Source of the DNA: Phascolarctobacterium_A sp902463975
GTDB lineage: Bacteria; Bacillota; Negativicutes; Acidaminococcales; Acidaminococcaceae
Direction: 5' to 3'
DNA: 64,000 nucleotides
NCBI RefSeq assembly: GCF_902463975.1
Contig: NZ_CABQHJ010000012.1
Span: forward strand, 1-64,000
Shown: piece after piece, positions 50,462 to 60,100 of the stretch
How the letters are laid out: every line of letters begins with the position of its first letter
Position numbering within the stretch: position 1 is the stretch's first letter
Notes under the pieces: generated by a model
Seen by the model: only the letters and a program-made list of their open reading frames with translations
The model's database searches: none
What the model was told of the DNA's origin: nothing
Position numbers and translations under genes: made by a program

Positions 50462-50475
50462 TCGATTGACGATAT

Positions 50476-51978
50476 TTATTTTTCGTCGTCAAATTTTTCG
50501 GGGAAGAAGATGCGCAGCGTTTTTTCATCAACGGTCTTGCCGAAGCTGTTGCCGATGAAGAAGCACAGCAGGGAAAGGCCGATGCCGAGCACTATCTGGT
50601 GCAGGTCAAGCACCTTAATCTTAAAGACCATGGCCAGGCAGTAGATGATTACACCGCCGCCCATGGCAGCAATAGCGCCGTATTTGTTGGCCTTGGGCCA
50701 GAAAAGACCGAAAATCAGCACCCAGAAGAAGGCTGTTTCCAGACCGCCGAAGGCAAACATGTTAATTTGCCAGATAACGCTTGGCGGTTTGATGGCGATG
50801 GCATAAACAAAAAGGCCGAGGATAACAGTAGCGCCCAGACTGTAGAGGCGAATTTGGTTATTGCTGAGCTGCTCTTCGCGCTTGCCCTTGATGTTCATGT
50901 ACACGTCCTTGACGATAGAGGAGGACGAGGAAAGCAGCAGCGAGGAAACTGTGGAAATGGTTGCTGCAATGGGACCGATGATGATGACGCCGGCCCAGAA
51001 GGGAGTGAGGCTTTGCACGATGGCGACAGGCATGATGTTATCAACACTGTTGCCGTAGGCTGTGATGGGCGCAGTCAGAACACCCTTGCTGATGACACCG
51101 ATCCAGGTTGCGACCAGTGTCATAGCACCGATGACGACGGTACCGATAATCATAGCGTTATGCAGCGCCTTGGTATTTTTGTAGCTGATGCCGCGGACAA
51201 CGGACTGCGGCAGCGACAGTGTACAGATGCCGACGAGCAGCCATTGGCTGATGTAAAGCGAAATCGGCATCTTGCCGCGGGAAAGCGGCTCCAGCATATC
51301 GGGATGCTGGGTGCTGATGTAGCTCATGATTTTGTTGAAGCCGCCGCCTGCATGCATCATGCCGCCCATGAGGATGCACAGGCCGACGATCATGGCGATG
51401 GCGCAGCAGGCGTCGGTAACGGCAACGCCCTTAAAGCCGCCGATAGTGGTGTAAATGACAACAATCAGGCCAAACATCGTGAGGCCGGTGAGGTAGGAGA
51501 AGCCGGTTACTGCTTCGAAGAGCTTGGCGGCGCCGACGAACTGTGCCACCATGGTGGCGCAGAAGAAGGCGACAATAACAACGGCAGCCATGTTCGCCAG
51601 AAAATCGGAATGATAGCGGGCACGCAGCACGTCAATGACGGTTACAGCGTCAATCTCACGCGCAATCAGGGCAATCTTTTTGCCGAATACGCCTAAAACG
51701 AGGAAGATAACGACTACCTGCACGATGGCCATGTACAGCCAGCCGTAACCGATAACCCAGGCTACGCCCGGACCACCGACGAAGGTGCTTACGCTGCTGT
51801 AGGTGGCAGCGGTGGTCATCGCCAGCACAAAGCCGCCGAGGGTACGCCCGCCGATGAAGTAATCCTTGGCGAAATCCTTTTGTCTGTTTTCCTTTGACGT
51901 GCGCTGGATATAGGCGCTGATGCTCAAAAGAATCAGCAGAAAGGCCAGCGCAGGTATAATGTTCAAAATACTACTCAT
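50476..51978 (-). CDS. panF: Sodium/pantothenate symporter
   Basis: A 500-residue sodium:solute symporter from the ATG at 51978, whose GGAGG lies inside the upstream yhdT-like gene (the stop and start overlap). About 13 hydrophobic segments; the family motifs DYFIGGRTLGGFVLAMTTAA near the start and YTTIGGFKGVAVTDACCA near 190 are clear. Best matched to PanF because the preceding gene is a YhdT-type small membrane protein, the usual companion. Imports pantothenate for coenzyme A. Substrate is inferred from this pairing. Confidence 0.85.
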   Translation of the reverse strand: MSSILNIIPALAFLLILLSISAYIQRTSKENRQKDFAKDYFIGGRTLGGFVLAMTTAATYSSVSTFVGGPGVAWVIGYGWLYMAIVQVVVIFLVLGVFGKKIALIAREIDAVTVIDVLRARYHSDFLANMAAVVIVAFFCATMVAQFVGAAKLFEAVTGFSYLTGLTMFGLIVVIYTTIGGFKGVAVTDACCAIAMIVGLCILMGGMMHAGGGFNKIMSYISTQHPDMLEPLSRGKMPISLYISQWLLVGICTLSLPQSVVRGISYKNTKALHNAMIIGTVVIGAMTLVATWIGVISKGVLTAPITAYGNSVDNIMPVAIVQSLTPFWAGVIIIGPIAATISTVSSLLLSSSSSIVKDVYMNIKGKREEQLSNNQIRLYSLGATVILGLFVYAIAIKPPSVIWQINMFAFGGLETAFFWVLIFGLFWPKANKYGAIAAMGGGVIIYCLAMVFKIKVLDLHQIVLGIGLSLLCFFIGNSFGKTVDEKTLRIFFPEKFDDEK

Positions 51979-52234
51979 GCTGCTTATCCTCCGTGCTGTC
52001 ATCCAAATCAAAGTTGACAAAAACCTTCTTCGTCAGGAAAATGGTAACGGCGATGGCAAAAAGCCAGGTGCCTACACAGCCGCCCCAAACCCAAAGAGGT
52101 GTATGCCAGAATGTAATATTACTGTCTGCCAGTCCAAAGCCTGCCAAGCACCAGAAGATGATGACGGCGATGGTGGCAACAACAGTAGCCAGAGCCTCAC
52201 GATTGGCCTGGCGGAATTTATCACTGCGCTTCAT
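51971..52234 (-). CDS. yhdT: YhdT-family small membrane protein (DUF997)
   Basis: An 87-residue protein with two membrane segments (about 16-36 and 54-72), MKRSDKFRQANREALATVVAT at the start split from the FWCLAGFGLAD and TPLWVWGGCVGTWLF segments typical of this family. It directly precedes and overlaps panF, the standard arrangement. RBS GAAAGGAGCAG. Probably assists the symporter. Confidence 0.85.
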   Translation of the reverse strand: MKRSDKFRQANREALATVVATIAVIIFWCLAGFGLADSNITFWHTPLWVWGGCVGTWLFAIAVTIFLTKKVFVNFDLDDSTEDKQHE

Positions 52235-52391
52235 ATAAACTGCTCCTTTCGTACAGACAATGATGTCTGCTTACGTTAATAAATTTATTTTACCACAAAA
52301 TATGCAGAAATACTTGCAAAATATGCTTAAAAGCATCATAAAATATCAGACGCCTGGTGTAATTTGACGGCTGTCTGTGTTATAATGTATT

Positions 52392-52823
52392 TTGGTGATT
52401 AATTTGAAGAAAACAATGTATAATTTAGCCACAATGTGGCTGACGCTGAGCGTCATTTTTTTCCTTTGTGAATATGTAACCGGTATGCTGCAGGTTGTTA
52501 CCTTGGGCGGATTGGTGGCAGGCTCTTTTATTGAAGGTGCTTTTATGTGCCTGGGCCTGAAGCTGATGCACGTTATTGTGGACAAGTATTTTTTGCTGAC
52601 GAGGCTGCAGGAGCTGGCCAAACGCAGAAATGACTGTCTGAAGGCTATGCTGGTGATGGCTGCCTTCTCCCTGGAGGGTGCCGTAACTGTTTGCCGGATG
52701 CTGCCGGGCTACGACCTTAATTTTGGCATCATGCACGGTATTTTTCTTTTGCTGCTTTATCCGGCAGCAGCTATATTTTTGGATAAATTGATGTTAAAGG
52801 AGCAGATGGAGCATGGAAATTAA
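52392..52823 (+). CDS. Hypothetical integral membrane protein
   Basis: About 143 residues with four probable membrane segments. The start is uncertain: TTG at 52392, GTG at 52395 and ATG at 52416 are all in frame, and none has a strong ribosome site; the extended -10 box TGTTATAAT at 52378-52386 is so close that the ATG at 52416 is the most natural. It ends 11 bp into the HAD gene. Not recognised. Confidence 0.6.
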   Translation: MVINLKKTMYNLATMWLTLSVIFFLCEYVTGMLQVVTLGGLVAGSFIEGAFMCLGLKLMHVIVDKYFLLTRLQELAKRRNDCLKAMLVMAAFSLEGAVTVCRMLPGYDLNFGIMHGIFLLLLYPAAAIFLDKLMLKEQMEHGN

Positions 52824-53619
52824 GCTGATTGCCAGCGATATGGACGATACACTTTTGAATAAGGACTGCCAAATTTCTCCGCGTAACGAGGCAGCTATCA
52901 GAAAGGCGCTGGATGCAGGCAAGATTTTTTTGATTGCTACGGGCAGAATGTACGTTTCCGTGCGTCCTTATGCGGAAAAGCTGGGTCTTGATGTGCCGCT
53001 TGTTACCTATAACGGCGCTCTCGTTAAGGGCAGCCTGAGCGGCAAGGTTTATTACGAGCACAAGATGAAGCTGTCTACAGCTAACGAGGTGCTGGCATAC
53101 TGCCGCGAGAAGGGCTATTACCTGCAGCTTTATGTGGGTGACAGCATTTTGATTAAGCAGGAGAACGAATGCTCCCGCATGTATACCAAAATCAGCGGTA
53201 TTCAGACTACTGCGATTGGTGAGGCGCTTTATCATACAGATGAAGCACCGTATAAGATTCTTGTTATGACCAAGAGCGAGGAATTTGCCGCTGTATGGCA
53301 GCAATTTAAAGAGGATTTTGCCGGTAAGCTGGATGTTACCAGCTCCAAGGATAATTTTCTGGAGCTGATGGAGCCCGGTGTCAACAAATGGGAGGCGGTA
53401 AAAAGCGTAGCGGCAAGCTACGGCGTACAGCCGCAGGAAATTATGTGTATCGGTGATTCCAATAACGATGTGAAGATGATTGCCAATGCCGGTATCGGCG
53501 TAGCGGTTGCCAACGCTAAGGACAGCGTGAAGCAGAATGCAAAAATTATTACCGCATCTAATAATGATGACGGCGTTGCTTTGGTAATCGAAAGCATTTT
53601 GACGCCGCAGGCAGAGTAA
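52813..53619 (+). CDS. Cof-type HAD-superfamily phosphatase
   Basis: A 268-residue haloacid-dehalogenase hydrolase of the Cof/YidA group. Motif I is DMDDTLLNKD with the nucleophile Asp near 9, motif II ATGRM, and motif III GDSNNDVKMI near 218; a C2B-type cap lies between. Such enzymes dephosphorylate sugar phosphates or flavin precursors. RBS AAAGGAGCAGATGGAGC. A terminator follows. Confidence 0.9.
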   Translation: MEIKLIASDMDDTLLNKDCQISPRNEAAIRKALDAGKIFLIATGRMYVSVRPYAEKLGLDVPLVTYNGALVKGSLSGKVYYEHKMKLSTANEVLAYCREKGYYLQLYVGDSILIKQENECSRMYTKISGIQTTAIGEALYHTDEAPYKILVMTKSEEFAAVWQQFKEDFAGKLDVTSSKDNFLELMEPGVNKWEAVKSVAASYGVQPQEIMCIGDSNNDVKMIANAGIGVAVANAKDSVKQNAKIITASNNDDGVALVIESILTPQAE

Positions 53620-53627
53620 TAAAATGA

Positions 53628-53656
53628 GGGAGCGTGTTTAGTGCGCTCCCTTTTAA
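53628..53656 (+). terminator. Terminator of the HAD gene
   Basis: GGGAGCG/CGCTCCC stem followed by TTTTAAT. Confidence 0.75.
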
Positions 53657-53684
53657 TAATGTAGAGATAAGGTTGGTGACAGTA

Positions 53685-54056
53685 ATGGCAGAAGAAAAAT
53701 CTTTATTGGAATATGTGCGCAGACAGGCGGAGCTTACGCAGCAGGATGATAAAAAGCAGCAGACTTTGCAGGAAGCTCATGCACACGCTCACAACCATCC
53801 TAATAAGAAGAAGGTTGTCAACCGCCTGGCACGCATTGAAGGACATGTGCGTTCTATCAAGACTATGGTAGATAACGGCAGGGATTGCTCGGAGGTGCTG
53901 ATTCAGATAGCTGCGGTGCGCAAGGCGTTGGATAATACAGCCAAGGTTATTTTAAAAGACCACCTGGAGCATTGCATTTTGCATGCTATCGAAAAAGGTG
54001 AGGGCAGCAAAAGCCTGGAGGATTTTGAAGCGGCCATTGACCAATATCTGCGCTGA
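53685..54056 (+). CDS. CsoR/RcnR-family metal-sensing repressor
   Basis: About 123 residues from the ATG at 53685 (upstream in-frame codons fall in the terminator of the previous gene). The all-helical DUF156 core has VVNRLARIEGHVRSIKTMV, then a Cys in GRDCSEVL and H-x3-C in DHLEHCILHA, the C-H-C set of copper sensors (CsoR). An unusual N-terminal extension of about 45 residues holds a His-rich run (HAHAHNHPNKK), as in nickel/cobalt-type members or metal chaperones. It has no visible target gene beside it; the adjacent genes are a HAD phosphatase and a convergent MATE exporter. Metal specificity is therefore open. Confidence 0.85.
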   Translation: MAEEKSLLEYVRRQAELTQQDDKKQQTLQEAHAHAHNHPNKKKVVNRLARIEGHVRSIKTMVDNGRDCSEVLIQIAAVRKALDNTAKVILKDHLEHCILHAIEKGEGSKSLEDFEAAIDQYLR

Positions 54057-54060
54057 AGTT

Positions 54061-54088
54061 AAAAAAACTGCACGTTAAGAACGTGCAG
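54061..54088. terminator. Bidirectional terminator between CsoR-like and MATE genes
   Basis: CTGCACGTT-AAG-AACGTGCAG with a run of seven As on the left (Ts for the minus-strand gene) and TCTTGTTT on the right. Confidence 0.75.
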
Positions 54089-54100
54089 TCTTGTTTGAGA

Positions 54101-55411
54101 TTACGCCAAAGCTACTCTTTGCTGCAGCTTGGGAACAAAAAACAGTAAAAAGCTGCTGCGAGCAATATAGAAGATGAGAAAGGCCAGCCACAGGCCGATG
54201 TTGCCGTAAAGCGGAATGAGCGTAAAGTAGGCGGTAAGGTAACAGCCTGCGGTCAGTAGCATGGAGATGCAGATAGGCCTAGTGTAGAGCGCACCATTGA
54301 ATACGCCGTAGTAGACGATACCGAGTGCGCTGATAAGCGGGAAGAAGGCTATAAACAAATCGTACTGCTGCGCTGTGGCAATAACGCTGTGCAGATTGGT
54401 GAAGCAGCCAAGAATGGCGTGACGACAGCAATAATAGCCGACAGTCTGCAGCAGGCCGAAGCCGATGGCCCAGATAAAGCTGATGCGCAGCGTATCATTG
54501 AGCATGGAGCGGTCGTGCTCGCCGAAGGCAATGCCGGAATAGATGGCACCTGCCTGCGAAAGGCCGGTCAGAATATCGCCCATAATGAACTGTATCTGAA
54601 AAAGAATAGAATTAGCTGCCAAAAGCTCACCGCCGAAGGCTGAGCTTTGGTGCATAAAGCTGTTGACCATGATAATCATGCAGAACATACGCACGGTGAG
54701 ATGCGAACCGCATTGCAGCATCTGACGGCAGGTGGGACCGGAAAAGATTTTTCGCAGCGGCACTGCTGTCAGCGGCAGGGGCTTGTGCTTGGCATAAAAG
54801 TACAGAATGGCCAAAAAGCCGGTAATGTTGGCGATGCAGGTGGCAGCAGCAACTCCGGTTACTTCATAATGCAATACGATGACGAAGAGCACGTCCAGCA
54901 GTAGGTTGATAATGTTGCTGGCAAGTGCGGTGAGTACCGCGATACGTACATGCAGCGTGCCGGCGAACCATCCCTGTGCAGTCTGGAAAACGAGCGTCAG
55001 CGGCATAATCCAGATGAGCATGCGATAATATTGCTCTAACATAGGCTTGGTTGCTGCGTCCGGATTGAAGAGCAGCAGAGCCGTCCGCCAGATAGGCTCC
55101 TGCAAAATGACGAGCAGCAGGCCGATGCCGAAGGCTGCCAACACTCCGCGGATAAAAGCACCGGCAAGCAGCTTGGGATCGTGCTGACCTAAGGCTTGGG
55201 CCGCAAAGCCACTGGTGGATATTTTCAGAAAGCCGAAGAGCCAGTAGACTGTGCTGAAGATTACTGCACCTAAAGAAACAGCGTTAATGTATGTGTAATT
55301 CCCCAAATGCCCGACTACGGCAGTGTCGACGGCACCCATAAGCGAGGCCGCCATTGTAGAAAATGTAAAGGGAAGACTTGTTTTTATAAACTCCATGTGA
55401 GATAATTTCAT
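54101..55411 (-). CDS. MATE-family efflux transporter
   Basis: A 436-residue multidrug and toxin extrusion protein with twelve predicted membrane segments; typical segments are MGAVDTAVVGHLGNYTYINA near the start and AAQALGQHDPKLLAGAFIRG at about 70-90. It fits the DinF-like branch. Substrates may be drugs or organic cations. Its promoter (55446-55478) has a MerR-like dyad in the spacer, suggesting induction by a ligand. Confidence 0.88.
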   Translation of the reverse strand: MKLSHMEFIKTSLPFTFSTMAASLMGAVDTAVVGHLGNYTYINAVSLGAVIFSTVYWLFGFLKISTSGFAAQALGQHDPKLLAGAFIRGVLAAFGIGLLLVILQEPIWRTALLLFNPDAATKPMLEQYYRMLIWIMPLTLVFQTAQGWFAGTLHVRIAVLTALASNIINLLLDVLFVIVLHYEVTGVAAATCIANITGFLAILYFYAKHKPLPLTAVPLRKIFSGPTCRQMLQCGSHLTVRMFCMIIMVNSFMHQSSAFGGELLAANSILFQIQFIMGDILTGLSQAGAIYSGIAFGEHDRSMLNDTLRISFIWAIGFGLLQTVGYYCCRHAILGCFTNLHSVIATAQQYDLFIAFFPLISALGIVYYGVFNGALYTRPICISMLLTAGCYLTAYFTLIPLYGNIGLWLAFLIFYIARSSFLLFFVPKLQQRVALA

Positions 55412-55445
55412 TGCTGCACCACATTCCTATTAAATTTATTGCAAC

Positions 55446-55478
55446 ACTATAATAACCCCCTACAGGGGATAATGTCAA
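55446..55478 (-). promoter_or_regulatory. MerR-like promoter of the MATE gene
   Basis: On the minus strand: TTGACA (55478-55473), then a spacer holding ATCCCC-TGTA-GGGGGT, then a -10 region around TATTATAGT (18-21 bp away depending on register). The CCCC-N4-GGGG dyad in a long spacer is typical of MerR-type drug-pump promoters. Confidence 0.5.
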
Positions 55479-55558
55479 TAGGAATAATTCTCATTAATCA
55501 GCTTTTTCCTGAAAAATTTACATAAAAGCTGTGTTTTTGTTCAAAAGAAGGGATATCT

Positions 55559-56569
55559 ATGTCTATTCTGCCAATTTTCATACCGCATGCAGGCTGTCCG
55601 CATCAATGCGTCTTTTGTAACCAAAAGACGATTAGCGGCCAGAAGCTGGCTGCTGTTGCAGCCGCCAAAGAGCAGCTTGCGCGCTGGCGCAGCTGGCTGC
55701 GGCCGAGCGTGGCCAACGAGGCGGCGTTTTACGGCGGCAGCTTTACCGGCCTGCCTTTGGAGCTGCAGGAGGAGCTGCTGGCGCTGACGGACGCATTGCT
55801 GGCCGAAGGCTTTATCGGCAGCGTGCGCCTTTCAACGCGACCTGATTATATAGATGAAGAGCGCTTGCAGCTTTTGCAGCAGCATGGTGTGCGCCTGGTG
55901 GAGCTGGGCGTGCAGTCGCTGGATGACAGCGTGCTGGCGGCAGCGGAGCGCGGCCACACGGCGGCGCAGGTGGCGCCGGCGGTGGCGCTTTTAAAACGCT
56001 TCGGCTTTCAAGTCGGCCTGCAGCTGATGGTGGGCATGCCCGAGCAGAGCTTTGCCAGCGTGCAGGAAACAGTGCGTAAGGCTATCGAGATGCATCCTGA
56101 TGTGGCGCGCATCTATCCTTTGTTAGTAATCAAGGGTACGCCGCTGGCTGCGGACTACGCGGCGGGGCGCTTTGTACCGCTGACTATGGAGGAGGCCGTG
56201 ACGCAGGCGGCCTGGGCTTATCGCGAGCTGACGGAAGCAGGCGTGAATGTTATCCGCATCGGCCTGCAGCCTGACGAGGAGCTGTGCGCACCGGGCAACA
56301 TTCTTGCAGGACCGTTTCATCCGGCGATGGGCGAGCTGGTGAAAAGCAGAGTGCTGCGCACCGAAGTGACGTCACAATTAGAGAAGCTGGCTGACTGCGG
56401 CGCTGTTACAATATATTGCCCTGCACGCCTGGAATCGAAGCTGCGCGGGCAAAAAAGCTGTAACCTGCACTATTGGCAGGAACGCTTCCAGGGGCTTAAG
56501 CTGCAGATAATTCAAGATAAGGCAGATGAGATAAGAGTATGTCCGCATGTAAATCCTTCGCACCGATAG
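55559..56569 (+). CDS. Radical SAM protein, Elp3-like
   Basis: A 336-residue radical SAM protein with CPHQCVFCNQ (residues 13-22), the shortened N-terminus HAGCPHQ, and later YGGSFTGL, LSTRPDYID and VELGVQSLDD, the signature of the Elp3/YhcC-type branch with a Radical_SAM_C domain. It lacks the acetyltransferase domain of true Elp3. Function unknown. It is upstream of and overlaps the glycosylase gene by 31 bp. Confidence 0.88.
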   Translation: MSILPIFIPHAGCPHQCVFCNQKTISGQKLAAVAAAKEQLARWRSWLRPSVANEAAFYGGSFTGLPLELQEELLALTDALLAEGFIGSVRLSTRPDYIDEERLQLLQQHGVRLVELGVQSLDDSVLAAAERGHTAAQVAPAVALLKRFGFQVGLQLMVGMPEQSFASVQETVRKAIEMHPDVARIYPLLVIKGTPLAADYAAGRFVPLTMEEAVTQAAWAYRELTEAGVNVIRIGLQPDEELCAPGNILAGPFHPAMGELVKSRVLRTEVTSQLEKLADCGAVTIYCPARLESKLRGQKSCNLHYWQERFQGLKLQIIQDKADEIRVCPHVNPSHR

Positions 56570-57036
56570 CAGACGAAGATAGCAGAATATTGATTTTAGG
56601 CTCCATGCCGGGAATAAAATCCCTGGAGCAGCAGGAATATTACGCACATCCGCAGAACCGCTTCTGGCGTCTGTTGGCACTGCTTTTGCAGGAGGAAGTG
56701 CCGCAGGATTACGCAGCCAAGCAGGCCTTGCTGCATAAGCATCACATTGCGCTGTGGGACACGCTGGGCTATTGCGAGCGCGAGGGCAGCTTGGACAGCA
56801 GCATCAAAAACGAGGCGCCGAACGCTGTCGTTGAGCTTGCAGGCGAGCTGCCGCATTTACAGGCAGTGGTCTGCAATGGTGGCAAGGCGGCTGTAGCCTT
56901 CAAAAAATATTTTGCCAAAAAACTGCCGCAGCAGGTGCGAATCTTTTATCTGCCGTCGACAAGTCCGGCCAATGCGCGTTTGCGTCTGGCAGATTTGGCG
57001 GAGCGCTGGCAGGTTATTTTACAATTTTTAGCATGA
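56539..57036 (+). CDS. DNA-deoxyinosine glycosylase (uracil-DNA glycosylase superfamily)
   Basis: A 165-residue member of the UDG superfamily, hypoxanthine-specific group. The N-terminal catalytic motif is LILGSMPGIKSLEQQEYYAH, followed by NRFWRLL, and the C-terminal motif is LPSTSPANAR. It removes deaminated adenine (hypoxanthine) from DNA. It overlaps the radical SAM gene and precedes smc. Length is normal. Confidence 0.88.
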   Translation: MSACKSFAPIADEDSRILILGSMPGIKSLEQQEYYAHPQNRFWRLLALLLQEEVPQDYAAKQALLHKHHIALWDTLGYCEREGSLDSSIKNEAPNAVVELAGELPHLQAVVCNGGKAAVAFKKYFAKKLPQQVRIFYLPSTSPANARLRLADLAERWQVILQFLA

Positions 57037-57124
57037 GAGAACTTCTGCCTGGTGTAAAAAAATTGTATTTTATGATACAATAAAAAGATATAATAACTGA
57101 TTTATAGAAAATGGGTGATTGCTA

Positions 57125-60100
57125 GTGCGTTTAAAGTCCTTTTCAACCTATGGCTTTAAATCCTTTGCTGATAAAACTGAATTGACCTTTGACAAGGGAA
57201 TTACTGCTGTTGTCGGACCGAATGGTTCAGGCAAGAGCAATATTTCTGATGCCATCCGTTGGGCGTTGGGCGAGCAGAGCGCCAAGTATCTGCGTGGCAG
57301 CAAGATGGAGGACGTAATTTTCTCCGGCAGCGGCAAGCGCAGAGCGTTGGGCGTAGCGGAGGTCACCATTGATTTTGATAACAGCGACAGGACACTGCCG
57401 CTTGATTTTGAGCAGGTAAGCCTGACGCGCCGCATATTCCGCAGCGGTGACAGCGAATATGCGATTAACAAGAAAAGCTGCCGCCTGAAGGATATTATCG
57501 ACCTGATGGCGGATACAGGCCTTGGTAAGGGCTCCATGTCCATTATCGGCCAAAATAAAATTGATGAGGTCTTAAATAGCCGTCCCGAGGACAGACGCAG
57601 TCTGTTTGAAGAGGCGGCAGGTATTGCCAAATACCGCCTGCGCAAAAAGGACGCGGTGCGCAAGCTGGACGATACGGCCAACAACCTTACGCGTATCAAC
57701 GATATCCGCAGTGAGGTAGATGCGCAGGTAGAGCCTTTGGCGCAGGCTGCAGCCAAAACGCAGCAGTTCAATGAGCTGAGCGAGGCGCTGCGCCGTTGCC
57801 GTCTTTCCGTGCTTTTGCGTCGCCTTGATGCGATGGAGGACACAGGCAATGAGCTGCTGGCGAAAAAGCAGGCGGCCGAAGCTGCCTACTCCGAGCAGGC
57901 GGCGAAGGTCGGCAGCATGCAGGCCGAGGGCGTAAAGGTGCAGCAGGAGCTGGATAAGCTGGCTGAGGCTTATAATAAATTACAGGACGATATCAAAAAC
58001 CGCGAGACTGCTTTGGAAAAGCTGCGCGGTGACCAGAAGGTGCTTGATGAACGTGTCAGCCAGAACGAAAGAGCCGGCGAACGCCTGGTGCAGCGCAACG
58101 AGCGCCTGGAGCAGCAGGTGAAGGAGCAGGAAGCACGTATGCAGGAGCTGGCAGCAGAGTTTGATGCTGTCGAAAAAAGGCATACTGTGGCCGATGGCGC
58201 TGTCAAGCAGCTGCAGGCGCAGCGCGATGAGCAGAGTGCCAAGCTGGAGGAAGCGAAGCGCAGCGACGAGCAGGCGCAGTCACAGTTCTTCAGCGGTATG
58301 CAGGAGCTGATTAAGCTGCGCAACGAGCTGCATAACCTGGAGCAGGAGCAGGAGCAGCGTGCACGTCGTCGCGATGCTTTGAAAAAGAGCATCGAAGAGG
58401 CGGAAGCTGCAGACCGTCAGGCACAGGAGCAGTACAACAGCCTGCTGGAGCAGCAGTCGCAGTGTGCGCACGGCCTGGAGCTGGTGCGCAGGCAGGGCGA
58501 GGAGCTGCGCAGTGCCTATGATGCAGGGCAAAAGGAGCTGCAGGCTGTACGCAGCAGTCAGCAGCAGTGCCAGCGTCAGCTGACGGCGGCCGAAACACGC
58601 GAGCAGAGCTTAAAGCGTCTGCAGCAGAGCTACGAGGGCTTCAGCTACGGCATCAAAGCGGTGCTGAAGGCGCAGGAGCCTTGGCGTGAGCAGGTTGTAG
58701 GCGTGGCAGCGGAGCTGCTGCAGGTAGAAGATAAATATGTCGCTGCTATCGAAACAGCGTTGGGCGAGGGTGCGCAGAACCTGGTGATGCGCTCGGCCAA
58801 TGCGGCGAAGGAAGCGATAGCCTTTTTGAAGCGTACTGGTAGCGGACGCGCAACCTTTCTGCCTCTGGATACCGTGCAGCGTCGCGGGCCGAACCGCGAG
58901 GAGGAAGTACTGGCGAAGCTGCCGGGAATTCTTGGCTATGCGGTAGATCTAATCGGCTTCAAGCCTGAGGCGGAAAATGCTGTCCGCTTCTTGCTGGGCA
59001 GAGTGCTGATTGCCGAAAACATTGATGCTGCCTTGGCTGCGGCAAAGGCTGGCCGCTACCGTCTGCGCGTAGTTACGCTGGACGGCGACGTAGTCAACGC
59101 CGGCGGCAGTATGAGCGGCGGCAGCAAAAAGCATAAGGAAGGCTATTTGAGCCGTAACGTAGAGATTGCGCAGGCAGCAGCACAGGTGAAGCAGCTGCAT
59201 GCCGAAATGCTCAGCTGGCAGGAACAGCTTGAAGAGCTGGAGGAAGCCGAAGGAAAGCAGAAGGAGCAGCTGCAGCAGCTGGCAGCAGAGCTTCGTCAGC
59301 AGCAGCTGAAGGCAGACAGGCTCAAGCTGAACCTGGAGCAGGTGCAGCAACAAAAGACGCGCGACAACGAACGTTTGCTGCTGCTTTTGGATGACCGCAG
59401 CAATATCACTGCGGCCTATATGGCAAACCGTGATAAGGTGAAGGAGCTGCGCGCGGCAGTTGCCGAGCGCGAGGGACAGGATACCCAGGCTAAGGAGCTT
59501 TTGGATAGCCTAAAAAAGGAAATTGCCAAATACGGCAGTGCGGTTACCGCCTTGGATAACCAGCTGCAGGATGCCCAAATTACGCTGCAGACCTCGGCCG
59601 CACGCACGCAGGATATCAGCAAGGCTATGCACAGCCTGGACCAGGATACACTGCGGCTGCAGGAGGAAATTGCTGCCAATGGCAGGGAGCAGGAGCGCAG
59701 ACAGCAGGAAATTGCGGACTGCGATGTGCAAAAGCAGAAGCTGCAGCAGCAAAGCGATGAGCTGCTGGCACAGCTGCAGCAGATTTTGGGCGGCAAGGAT
59801 GACTTCGCCCAGGAGCGCGGCGACCTAGTGGATAAGCAGCAGGAGATAGAACAAGCGCTGACAGGATTGCGCAAGCAGGTGAACGACAGTGAAGCGCTGC
59901 TGAAGCAGACGGAGCTGGACCTGGCAAGGCACGAAAGCAGCTGCGGCCATATCCGGGAGCAGCTGCAGCAGGATTATCAGCTGGATGAGGCAGCGGCGCG
60001 CAGTCAGGATTTACCTGAGCTGCAGGCAATGGAGCTGCCGGAGCTGCAAAAGCAGGAAAGCCAGCTGACGCTGCAGATTGCGGACCTGGGACCGATTAAT

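Noticed and set aside
50599..51696. 365-codon plus-strand open frame opposite panF
   Set aside because: Low-complexity His/Asp-rich translation that mirrors the membrane-protein codons of panF; no ribosome site.
55490..55510. Fur box near GAATAATTCTCATT upstream of the radical SAM gene
   Set aside because: Only partial similarity to the Fur consensus and no iron gene directly downstream.
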